This document shows, piece after piece, positions 1-11,053 of a DNA stretch of 20,844 nt. The notes under the pieces were generated by a model. That model saw only the letters and a list, made by a program, of their open reading frames with translations, searched no databases and was not told the DNA's origin. Positions within the stretch are counted from its first letter, which is position 1; each line of letters starts with the position of its first letter. Source of the stretch: Byssochlamys sp. IMV 00236 (Eukaryota > Ascomycota > Eurotiomycetes > Eurotiales > Thermoascaceae); contig MSJH02000410.1 of NCBI GenBank assembly GCA_001931875.2, positions 1-20,844 of the forward strand, given 5' to 3'. The translations under genes and the position numbers were made by a program.

Positions 1-389
1 CACCGTATACTAACACAAGAAGTATTGTAGCTCTGATTTTACCCAGGACAAGGTATCACTGACTATGGTTAAGTACAGTGGTTAAGTACAGTGGTAAGCT
101 CAAGTGGTAGTCCAAAGCAAGAAAGATTTTCCAGGTGCAGACATATTCTGGATCACCTCCCTAGTTGTTGTTGTAGTAGTAAGAATAGACATAAAGTATA
201 ATGGAACTACTCATGTTTCTTTTATTTAGAAGAATAAAGATGATAGTACTAAAGTGTTGACTTACCCACCAATCAGTAAGCACCATATAAAGAAAGAACG
301 TATTCCCAAAAACATGTGATTCTCACGTGACGTTCACGTGATATTAATTAGTTATCAATTAAATACTTTCATTTAAAGAAAACAAGCGG
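1..389. other. AT-rich left flank, no gene supported
   Basis: No open frame here looks like a protein on either strand. A 13-bp unit (GGTTAAGTACAGT) occurs twice in direct tandem at 67-79 and 80-92, with the start of a third copy after it. The right part holds a CCAATCA box at 269-275 and twin CACGTGA boxes, described separately as upstream elements of the tRNA gene that follows. Confidence 0.5.
323..341 (+). promoter_or_regulatory. Twin TCACGTGA E-box octamers upstream of tRNA-Glu
   Basis: The palindromic octamer TCACGTGA occurs at 323-330 and again at 334-341, separated by CGT, so a TGACGT core overlaps the first copy. A related CATGTGA lies at 313-319. CACGTG is the classic site of bHLH factors such as Cbf1. 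The second box ends 48 nt before the tRNA gene, the same distance as the CACGTGA box before the tRNA-Arg gene at the other end of the window. The site is seen directly; its function is inferred. Confidence 0.5.
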
Positions 390-461
390 TCCTCAATGGT
401 CCAGTGGCTAGGATCTGTCGCTTTCACCGACATGGCCGGGGTTCGATTCCCCGTTGGGGAA
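390..461 (+). tRNA. tRNA-Glu (anticodon UUC)
   Basis: A complete cloverleaf of 72 nt without intron. The acceptor arms TCCTCAA and TTGGGGA pair with one T-G wobble. The D stem is GTCC/GGAT. The anticodon stem TGTCG/CGACA closes the loop CTTTCAC, with anticodon TTC at 423-425. The T stem CGGGG/CCCCG encloses TTCGATT. The discriminator is A461 and CCA is not encoded. A T-run at 464-469 is a good RNA polymerase III terminator. An AT-rich, TATA-like segment (AATTAAATAC, 358-367) sits about 30 nt upstream, where TFIIIB usually binds. Confidence 0.97.
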
Positions 462-2199
462 ACTTTTTTCAGGCGTTTCGGTCGTAATTTAAAATATTTT
501 TCTCTTCCTTTTTATTGGATGTTTACTTACTTTTGCATAAACGTTGTTGATGCAGGAGTAGTGTAAACAAGATTCAGGAATTTACCTCTGATAGTACTAT
601 CAACTCACACTATGCTATGAGATAGTGTCAACAACTATTTTTTCAATATAAATAACCCAGTATTTTTGAAATAAAGAATCGACAGTTTCATTAGATTAAT
701 CAATCTACAGTAATATTCTCACTGCATAAAGATATCTTTTTAACTTTTCTTTTTTTTTTTTTTACTTTTCAATTCAAACTTATTATATTTGATCTTGCAC
801 AATTAAGATTAGGTAGTTATTAATGCGACATATTATATTTACTTATTAATTTAAAACTATTTTAGAAACTTTAAACGTACCAAGGTCAGTAAACTAAAAC
901 AAGTAATCACAGTAGCATTCGCTGGAAAGTTAAAGCAGCCTCTAAGTAAGCCCATTTCTGTAGTTTTCTTGTAATAAATATTTTTGACTCTTGTGAGTTT
1001 AAAAAAAAGTCATTCAATAAAAGTAATTATTATTTATTATCTCTTTTATTTTCCTTTATCTTTGATCTATTAAATGCATTTAAAGAACACAATAAATTTC
1101 TTTCACATTTTAACTTTTAAAGGAACATACATTCAAATCATAAGTATTTTACATTGCAAGACTCTAAACTATTCATCAATATTAAAAAACTTGTTTTATT
1201 TCTCAAATCTTTTTACTGATATACAAATGTTTATTTCTTGTGAGCGTACTCTGTCACTTTCTTATCTTCCCCCCCATTTTCTGAATCAGATTAATTATTC
1301 AAATCAGGAAATATTTATTTACTTTATCCTGCGCTTTTGTTTATTCGTACAAAAAAATTAATTATTATCATCTCGTAGTATAGCTTGAAAATTCTATTTT
1401 CTAAAATATATATCACAGTAGTATTTTGTTCATAAGTATATCAAATTTCCAATCCTTATTCGCAAAACAGGCCTATATATATGTACTCTGAAAATTAAAC
1501 AGATATTTGGTAAAAAAGAATAATGGCGTTACAGCATGTATATATTTACCATAATGTGTGTATTGAATATAGTGAACTCAACACGTTCATCATAAATAAG
1601 GTATAAAACCTACAAATTTATTATTGTTTAAGCGAACTGATACTGCATTTGTAACTTATTTGGGATTTTTAAATAGAATAGGAGCATATCAAGTAATATA
1701 TCAATCATGTTATCTGTCGTACCGCCTTTTTATCATGTATTACCCACCCATATACATTGATCATACACAGCTCAATGACACCCTCCTTATAGTTGCTGAA
1801 CACCAATATAGGAGTACTTTAACAAAATGACAATTTGAAAAGTACTACACAGCAACGTCATTCATTCAAAATTATATTTCTTGTCTTACATTACCGCTCC
1901 ATAAACATCCCATAATTTGAAGCAGAATAACAAAAAAAGATAGCAATCATTGTTTGAAATAAAATGACGATCTATTGCATATATATACAGAAAAGCATGA
2001 ACAATAGGGAGAAGGAGCATGTTGCTTTACAGAGAAGCAAGCTTGTCACATAGTGAATTGATGCATAGTTGATATCACAACTCCTTTCATCATCTGTACA
2101 CTCCGCATGCCAAGGCTTTCTCTCTTGTTTATTTAAGTAGACAAGCTCTCTATTTGAAAGCTTGCGTATGATTACTGTACATTATAAGATACTAATAGT

Positions 2200-2239
<40 letters not shown>

Positions 2240-2266
2240 ATATAAAAAGGGAGAGAAGAGAGAGGT
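462..2266. other. AT-rich intergenic stretch without a supportable gene
   Basis: About 1.8 kb of very AT-rich DNA. Open frames at 1074-1361 and 1624-1830 give Phe/Tyr/Ile/Ser-rich translations typical of random AT-rich sequence, with no recognisable domain. A perfect 14-bp palindrome (TGATAGTACTATCA) lies at 589-602, followed by a 7-bp inverted repeat (607-613 with 622-628). The right end is probably the 3' UTR of the casein kinase gene: a minus-strand AATAAA lies at 2133-2128 and a GA repeat at 2202-2234. Confidence 0.5.
2202..2234. repeat. (GA)n microsatellite
   Basis: An uninterrupted run of about 16 GA units (CT on the minus strand), lying 33 nt beyond the stop codon of the casein kinase gene and so probably within its 3' UTR. 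Such a tract is expected to vary in length between strains. Confidence 0.95.
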
Positions 2267-3757
2267 TTACTGACATAATCCACATGAAAGTTTTGACCAA
2301 AAGCTAGGTTTCTTTTGATGCTGCTGCTCTAATTGTCTTTGTTGTTGTTGTTGGCTCTGATGATGGTTTAGCTCGTTTTGGTTTGAGTCTTTTATTTGGC
2401 GTGCGGCTGCATTATTGTTAGTATTGTTTTCAATAAACCGTTTTGCTGTTGTTTGTTGACGTGTTTGTCGTTTAGATGAAGACTTTATGTACATGTCAGT
2501 ATAAAAAGGAAACTATTTATATTTAAAATCTTACCTGCCAGCCCTTGCCGTTATTCAATAACATCCAGTCATAGACACTATCTTCTACTTCGCCAATCTT
2601 TTCAATGGCTTTTGTAAAAAGACTTCGTAAAAAGTCATAATCAGGAGTTTCCTCAAAGCCTAATTTACGCACATATTGAAGATAGATGCCAAACTCCTCT
2701 ATTGTCCAAGTTAGTTTTCAAAGAAAATAACATTCATATTATTACCTGGATATCCATCACAGAGATCTTTAATAGCTGTCGTCTGCTTCTTTTCACCAAT
2801 CTTTTCGTATTTTTGTTTATTTGTAGCAGCTTTTAATCCTTGCCAAGGTAAAGAACCTCTTAGGAAGTACATGAACACATGACCGAGTGATTCAAGGTCA
2901 TCACGACGAGATTGCTCTATATATGTTAATACATCAGTAAGTAGTAGTAGTATGCAAAGTGTAGATGCGTGCACCTCTTCCTAAATGAGTGTTGATACTC
3001 ATATAGCGAGCAGTTCCAGACAGACTTTTACGTTCACGATAAGGAATATGCTGTTTTGTCTTTGGATCTCTATATAATTTAGCCATACCAAAGTCTACAA
3101 TAAATATTTGATTTTCTGCATCTGTGCCAGGTTTGCCAATCAAAAAGTTATCTGGCTTAATATCTCTATAAATAAGGTTCTTTTCATGTATAGTCTGTAC
3201 TCGAGTTAGCTATGTAACAGTTAAGTATGAGTGTATGCATAAAAAAAATAATCCTTATTTGAACTACTTGTACCATTTGCTTTGCGAGCATAGCTGTTGT
3301 TTTGATACTAAAGCGTCTACCACAGGTATCAAACATATCTTCCAGACTTGGGCCGAGCAAATCGATGACGAGGATGTTGTGAAGACCTTCTTGACCAAAA
3401 TAGTAGGCTGTAGGAATACCCACTGTTTAAAAATAAATTAGCTTATAATCCCTCTGAAGTTAAATATTTTACCGGAGCCAGCCATAATTTTGTAAGTTCG
3501 ATATTCGTCTCTTAATTGTGGGGCATCACTCTTTCTTGGCTCAAACTTGATTGCCACAGGTTGATTATTCAACAAGTTGACGCCTATAAAGTTTCCGGTT
3601 GAGTTAATTATGTTGTTTTTGCTTTGTTGTTTATTTTCGAACCTTCATAAATGATACCAAAACTTCCTTCGCCAATCTTTTTTCCAACTTTATAATGTAC
3701 ACCAACGACATTATGTGAGTGGCCTGGACTAGCAGCTGCTGTAGATGAGGTAGGCAT
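2267..3757 (-). CDS. Casein kinase I, YCK/CK1-gamma type, 386 aa, 7 exons
   Basis: Membrane-type Ser/Thr kinase. Exons: 3757-3643, 3583-3473, 3422-3274, 3209-2975, 2916-2746, 2698-2535, 2482-2267; they join in one frame. Visible motifs are the Gly loop IGEGSFG (about 29-35), catalytic Lys51 (VAIK), YRDIKPDN with Asp141, DFG at 164-166, and [11 protein letters not shown], a CK1 hallmark. IYRD instead of IHRD and the [15 protein letters not shown] segment point to the YCK/CK1-gamma branch. After the kinase domain comes a Gln/Asn-rich tail ending SCGLCQ. In yeast Yck1/2, cysteines at the very C-terminus are palmitoylated and anchor the kinase to the plasma membrane; here Cys at -2 and -5 could serve. 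Intron 1 has a weak donor (GTTCGA) and intron 4 has GTGCAC, but both are needed to keep the conserved frame. The exact paralogue (YCK1/2/3) is not resolved. Confidence 0.93.
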
Positions 3758-3853
3758 TAATTTTATTAAAAAGAGAAAAGGCAAACGGAAGAAGAAATGG
3801 GATTATCAGATTATATCAGCAAATAAAAGAAGAGAAAAAAATAAAGCGAATTA

Positions 3854-3874
3854 TAGAGAGAGAGAGAGAGAGAG
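3854..3874. repeat. (GA)n microsatellite in casein kinase promoter
   Basis: About ten GA units lie in the 179-bp gap between the epimerase stop and the casein kinase start, roughly 100 nt upstream of the kinase ATG. On the kinase coding strand it reads as a CT tract. Similar coding-strand pyrimidine tracts precede the other protein genes here. Confidence 0.9.
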
Positions 3875-3936
3875 GAAAATAATAATAGAGACAAATACAC
3901 CATACAACATTTCCATAAATAGAAATAATCTCGGTT

Positions 3937-5950
<2,014 letters not shown>

Positions 5951-6331
5951 ATGCAGAATTTTCATTGTAGTCGCAAGACCACTGATATTGTCTCAATCTC
6001 CAGGAATAGTACCAACGAAGGGGATGATCAAGGGCCAAAAAAAAGCGCCAGTGATGAAAAAGCATTCTGATTTAGGTTCGCAGCCATTAATGACAATACC
6101 CCCCTTCACAAAGAGTCTCTTGTATTTTTCAAATGTTTTTGCATTCATCCATGGATTTATACAAGAGAACCTTATTTTGCAAGTCATAACAGCTTTTGTA
6201 TCTCTTCAGGGCATTCTTCCTATGGCAAGTGTCCTAAAGTGTACCTCAAATACGAATCAAATAGAGTCCATCTTGACAAGATCAACGTCAATGTATTTTT
6301 AACCCAGCGTCAACAGAATTTTTTTGATTGA
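5951..6331 (+). pseudogene. Broken coding relic, unknown family, one internal stop
   Basis: One frame runs from ATG 5951 to TGA 6329-6331 with a single in-frame TGA at 6068-6070; it is also open upstream to 5873. The translation is not the usual AT-rich noise. The second half has a Cys/His-rich pattern: FFKCFCIHPW, then about 15 residues later FCISSGHSSYGKCPKVYLKYE. This layout, with an aromatic-rich stretch, a Cys, then SSG...GKCP and a Y-L-K-Y motif, reminds me of FAR1-like zinc-binding N-terminal regions of Mutator-type (MULE) transposase families. That match is from memory and unverified. No transposase catalytic region, terminal inverted repeats or target duplication was found nearby. 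It could instead be two exons of a small gene with an intron covering 6068, or chance. Confidence 0.4.
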
Positions 6332-7260
6332 CAATGTTACACATCATTCTTATCACTGTAAAAAAAAAAGATCGGCATGATGGATTATGCCTATATGCCA
6401 ATCTTACTCATTTCTTCACACTATATCTTTTTGCCAACATAAGTTAACGTCATCCAAACAAGCATCATCCATTTTTCTACAGATAGGGTTAGTTCTTGTC
6501 TGTAGGTTTATTATCAGTATCACCTTCATTAGTATTTGTGTCACAGTGAACCAAGGAGAAGGTGTAATGAGATGGAATATATTTTGTGTTACATCTTGAG
6601 ATGAAAATTCCCATCATTGTCTAGAACGAACAGGACAACGAACACAAGAGAAAGACACATGTGTACTATTGCTGTATTGACTATTTCTGTTGGTATTACA
6701 TCACTGTTCTACATTGGATGCATCTTTTTCAGGAACTGATGTATTTTTGCGCAATTTCATCTTTTCCTGCGCAATTATAAAAGCTGAGCATATGTGGTCA
6801 TATATCCCCCCAAGGGGGGAAATATGGCATCATCTATGGTAGATTATCTTTATGGTTCCTGAAGCCGTGCGTGCGCGTATAATCATATTTGCCTTTTTAT
6901 CCCTCCTTCATTTAGTCCCAAGTTTATGCTTTTTCGGAGAACTAAAGTAACAGGGCTTATTTGCAGACAAGGGCTGCATAATATCTACTAGAACTGCATT
7001 GCAAGTAAATAGAGGGGTTTGCGTTAGCTTTATGTCATGCTACCATATTTGCTGTCAGTGGTATATGTACCTTAAAATTTGGCTGATGGAATATATGTTC
7101 TTTTTGATGAAAAGGGGCAATGCCTTTTTAAAAATGCGAGTCTGAACAAACAGGTCTCTTTAAAGCTTATAGAATGCACACAAGGTATTTTTTTTATTGT
7201 ATGGAAGAAAAATAGTCTCCGTTGAAATACACCGTAACTAGCCCCTCTCTTTTATATATT
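6332..7260. other. Gap between relic and Sec31 gene
   Basis: No convincing coding frame. It contains an imperfect inverted repeat at 6370-6378/6395-6403, a near-perfect C6/G6 palindrome at 6799-6826, and, at 7198-7193, a minus-strand AATAAA that is the likely poly(A) signal of the Sec31-like gene, 63 nt after its stop. I saw no further piece of the upstream relic that I could defend. Confidence 0.5.
6799..6826. repeat. G/C-run palindrome with 2-nt centre
   Basis: Arms CATATATCCCCCC (6799-6811) and GGGGGGAAATATG (6814-6826) are reverse complements except for one position, separated only by AA. The C6/G6 runs stand out in an AT-rich background. It could form a cruciform or hairpin. No gene end is close enough to make it an obvious terminator; the Sec31 poly(A) signal is about 370 nt away. 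Confidence 0.85.
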
Positions 7261-9683
7261 CTATGGACGCCACTGTTGTGGAGCTGTATGGTAACTTGCA
7301 CTTGTAGGTGGTGCTAAAGGTGAAGGATGCACTGTTTCTGGTACTACTGCAGTAGATGCTGCTGAATGATCTGTTGACGTTACATCACGATGCTCTTGTT
7401 GCATATTAGGAACAAGAGATACCCGTTTGTTATACCCTTCAGGGACTAGACTGATGTACTTTAATGCAATGTCCAACTTCCCCTGCGCTGCCATAAGCTG
7501 AGCATAATCGCAATATGTATCATACAGTCTAGCCAACTCATACGTCCCCTGAGAGGTTATCGATGTCGATTCTTGGTAATGGATTGCCTTACGAAAGATG
7601 GTCAACTTTTCAACCAATTCCTGCAATCGAATAGTATATTCCTCTTGACATTTCTCCTTTTCTTCTAATCGAGCAATCCAAATATTGAATGTCTTTGCCA
7701 AATGGCCTGCAGCCATGTAGCAGGTTAATGCCTGCTTTTCTTTCTGAGCTTTCATCAGACGGTCACCCAATAACTCACAAAGTCGAGCCAGATCACCAGA
7801 CTGGGCAAAGGTACAGAGAGTGGCCAAGATAAACTTCCATTCATCCAGGGCCGCAGTGATAACGACAGAATCTAGGTCTCGGTTCACAATGTTTCCGAGG
7901 AGATGAAGGTAGGTATGTTCGTGCGCATATCGCTCGATAAACGTCTTTTGGACTCGACTGAATAGTTCAGGACTATGACATGCTGCGATGACCAGTGCGT
8001 CTGAGAATCGTTCTGATGCCAGGCACACATCTACCGCCGACTCAAAATCGCCAAGACCTACATATTCAGCAATCGAGCGATCCGTTAAAGGAGAAGAGAG
8101 GAAGCGTATCGGAAGAGGGTTGACCATTTTGCCAAAAAAGGAATGCGGTGAAGGTGCTTGATGTGACATGATCACTTGATCCCTTTTAAACCCCAAATGC
8201 CGTATGAGTTGCTCTCGTGCGTCGTCTGCAAAGAGTATCTTTAGTATCGTCCAGTCTTCTTTATCGCAGCTTTCTCGAATACGGTCTTTGATAAACGTAT
8301 CTACACTGCCAAGATCGCTTGTGGCCGATTCCAGTTGTTCAGAGCGCTTAATGATATCAGGATCTATTTCGACTGTAGTCACTAATACTTTATGCTTCAG
8401 TACGACTGCTACCTTTCCATTATGTCCAAAGGAGGCTGTAGTGGTTCGGCGTAGCCATCTTGGAGGTGATCTTAGTTTGAGTGATTGAATGGGATGGGTA
8501 TCAACCTACATTTGGCAGTACATTTAGCTCACACACAGTTTTTTTAATAATCGTTCAAATTTACCGATTCAGCAAGTGATGATGAAGCGATAATGCTAGG
8601 ATGATAGGGACACCAGGCTACTTGAAGCGAATATTCACTTTCGACCAGTTTTCCATAAAGTTCTCCCAAGTTTGGATTCCAGCAGAGAATTTCTTTTCCA
8701 CCTGATAATAGCAAATTTGAATCTTGCTTACACCAACTCAGGTCAAATACGCTGTCCTGACTTTTCATTACTTTTTCTGGAGCATGTGCATGTCGAAGAT
8801 CCCATAGTGAAATAGTCCCATCATGAGCAGCAGTAACGATCTGTGTCGCCTACAGAAAAAAAAAAAAGGGTTACAAAAAGTCCGTATAATGATCACACGC
8901 TTTACAATATCAGGGTGCCACGCAATAGATGAGATGACAGCTGGGTGCTGTGGTAGGGCCATGATTTCTTTCTTATTTCGTATATCCCAGACTACGGTAT
9001 ACCCGTTTGTTGAGGCGGTGGATAGGATATGCTGTACTTGTCCATTCCATGCTATGGCACGAATATGGTCCATTTTAGATGATCGAGGACCAGGTTTATA
9101 AGATGAGTGAGGATGATAAAGGTCCCAGATATAAACCTATCACACATACGCTAGAGCCATGAAAAAATAAGAGACAAATGACATGCGCACACGCATACGT
9201 TACCTCACTTTGATTTCCAGCTGAAGCTAGTAAATTGGGCTGAGAGGGATTGAAGTCAAGAGCATTTACTGCGGTCGTATGTGTCGTCGTGTCTCTCATT
9301 ATAAGTGACTCTTGAGTGCTTTTTATATGTATTAGCTAAAGTTATTATTGCTGTTGTATTACCTTTTATTGTTTATCAAAGCAAACGGACTCCAAAGCTC
9401 CAAGTGTCCTTGGTCTGTTCCAGCAGCAATAATACCATCTGCTTGATTATGATGATTTCCCCAACTGAGTGTATTGATCCTTTATTTCATTTAGTCTGTG
9501 TGCAAGATTTTATACTATATTATTTTTATACTTAAAGTGTGTCGCTGTTTTGCATAAACGACTTGGTTTGAAATGAACAGAATCAAGTTTAAAAATCTCT
9601 AGATAATCTTGGTCACTTGTTGCTAGCAAAAGATGTGGCTTTGGGTTCCATGTCAAAGTGGCTGTACGAGAAATAGAGTCCAT
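7261..9683 (-). CDS. SEC31: Sec31-like COPII outer-coat protein, short form, 714 aa, 6 exons
   Basis: Sec31 pairs with Sec13 to form the outer cage of COPII vesicles leaving the ER. Exons: 9683-9532, 9479-9363, 9318-9204, 9136-8906, 8849-8565, 8505-7261. Residues 1 to about 300 are a WD40 propeller: RTATLTW, SWGNHHNQADGIIAAG, LELWSPF, VYIWDL, VVWDIR and WDLR blades. Then comes PPRWLRR...SFGHNGK, equivalent to the Sec31 segment after the propeller, and an alpha-solenoid with GDFESAVDVCLASERFSDAL (from about 452) and SLVPEGY. The protein stops at 7261 after a short Pro/Ser/Thr tail. Full-length Sec31 is about 1200 residues in yeast and human; the long Pro-rich region that stimulates Sar1-Sec23 and the C-terminal helical domain are absent. 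A poly(A) signal 63 nt past the stop suggests a real end. It may be a truncated paralogue rather than the only Sec31. Confidence 0.9.
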
Positions 9684-9794
9684 TGTTTTTATGTGGAAAA
9701 AAAAGGGAAAAAGGGAAACAAGAAAAGTTTCAGGAACATATAAAATAGTGATTTAAATCTCAGCACAGCATTATCTTTTAAAAACCTGTATGTC

Positions 9795-9800
9795 TTTATT
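9795..9800 (-). terminator. AATAAA poly(A) signal of CDC34
   Basis: A minus-strand AATAAA lies 24 nt past the CDC34 stop, inside the 140-bp gap to the Sec31 start. The short gap means the CDC34 3' UTR and the Sec31 promoter must overlap or abut. Confidence 0.55.
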
Positions 9801-9823
9801 ACACAATTTAAAAGTGATGTGAT

Positions 9824-11053
9824 CTAGTCGTCTTCTTCTTCATCATAGTCATCTACACCAAAGTCACTTTCATCTCCTGATTCATACCAGCTATAATAAA
9901 TCATGTTAAATGTAAATGATAAACGCACCAAGATTATCTTACAAATTGTCATCTTCTTCTATCTCTGGTGGCGCTGTGGGCATAAAGTCTTTTTCTGATT
10001 CAGGCATTTTGAACCCTTTGGGAATATCTTTCTTGGATGCTTCTACTTGTTCTATATCGCTGTTAATGCCATTCTATAAAATACAAAAATAGACGTACTT
10101 TTGACAATACTCTCAAACAGTTCACGGTTCTTTCTATAGTCAACCTATGACAAGATGAGAACAATACACACACAATAGGGGGATCCTACTTACGCCTGCA
10201 TCTACATTAGCTGGACTTGAGCAATTTGGATCTGCAAGTAAGGAAATGATAGATACAAGTACACCTATATATGATTTAGGATATATATCTTTTTTTTTTC
10301 TTTTTTTTTTTATGGTAAGGTATTATTACTTTCTACAGACTAAGGATAATGAATAAGTATATATGATCAAATTTATCTACGCCATTTCTCTCTCTTTTTT
10401 TTTTTTTGTTTGTGTGTGTATGTATTATATTTACCTGAGTAGGATTCCATCGTTCCTACAAAAAGGAGAGAGAGAACAAGGAAAAGAAAGGAATTTTTAA
10501 TTTAGTAAAATATAGATTTCTTTTTTTTTTTTCTTTCTTACTTCTGGTGCTTCTCCACTAATCGGATCATTGCCCGCAGGATGAAGTATAGAAATACAGA
10601 GCCTTCCGTCAGGATAGACTATGGACATGATGAATAATATGTTTTAATCAATCTTTATTTGCTTACCATTAGGGTGATAGAATTCATTGTTAAAGCGAAA
10701 AGTAGGTGGGTTAAAAGGATAGTCTTCTGGAAAGGTCATCGTAGCCTAGATTACAACATTAGAAAAGGTTATTGAAATATGCTTTAGTATTACTTTAAAA
10801 TATCCTCCTTCATAAATTGTCTTTGGTGTACCAATAAGTGCGACATCCCTAAATAAATAGATTAGCTATAGTTAATGTAGAATATTGATTTACCAAATAA
10901 ATATATTGTCATCTTTAAGATCTACAACAAATCCGGGAACTGGATTCCTTGTTAATTCTTTACAGAAAGAATAATGAATAAATGTTGTTATATAGCTAAT
11001 ATAATCTAAAAACCTTTGAATTGACGTCTAAGAATACTTGCAGCAGAAGACAT
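9824..11053 (-). CDS. CDC34: Ubiquitin-conjugating enzyme E2, Cdc34/UBE2R type, 212 aa, 11 exons
   Basis: E2 that works with SCF ubiquitin ligases to build Lys48 chains, for example on CDK inhibitors at G1/S. Exons: 11053-11014, 10957-10894, 10848-10794, 10745-10667, 10618-10542, 10455-10435, 10339-10330, 10264-10194, 10144-10099, 10051-9943, 9890-9824. HPN is at 77-79 and the catalytic cysteine is Cys87 in GRLCISILH. The loop GNDPISGEAPEERW after it is the Cdc34-type insertion, though less acidic than in yeast. SLLADPN...SPANVDA and KKDIPKGF match Cdc34, and the tail ends in an acidic run (DYDEEEDD), as in Cdc34. Exon 6 is 21 nt and exon 7 only 10 nt; without exon 7 the conserved SVESVL is lost and the frame shifts. 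Intron 1 has a weak donor (GTTTTT). The intron 9 acceptor at 10052 was chosen because the nearer one at 10074 runs into a stop. Confidence 0.93.
10330..10339 (-). other. 10-nt micro-exon (exon 7 of CDC34)
   Basis: TCTGTAGAAA is bounded by CCTTAG upstream and GTAATA downstream, with introns of 95 and 65 nt on its sides. It supplies Ser-Val-Glu and the first base of the next Ser codon, restoring the TVESVL/SVESVL block that all Cdc34 enzymes carry. Skipping it changes the reading frame. Confidence 0.82.

Noticed and set aside
1..200. Possible gene end on the minus strand at the window edge
   Set aside because: Short open patches are broken by several stops within about 30 codons in all frames and show no motif.
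1074..1361. 95-residue open frame in the left intergenic region
   Set aside because: Phe/Ile/Ser/Tyr-rich composition typical of random AT-rich DNA; no motif, no splice partners.
1624..1830. 68-residue open frame beginning at a TTG
   Set aside because: Lacks an ATG at the listed start, is short, and shows no recognisable pattern.
5988..6302. 104-residue frame overlapping the relic
   Set aside because: The alternative frame has the Cys/His pattern and compositional coherence; this one and the antisense frame at 5993-6187 look like shadows. I cannot fully exclude the antisense frame.
10074..10098. Shorter intron 9 of CDC34 (acceptor at 10074)
   Set aside because: It gives a stop codon within four codons. 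The acceptor at 10052 restores KKQVEASKKDIPKGF, which fits Cdc34.
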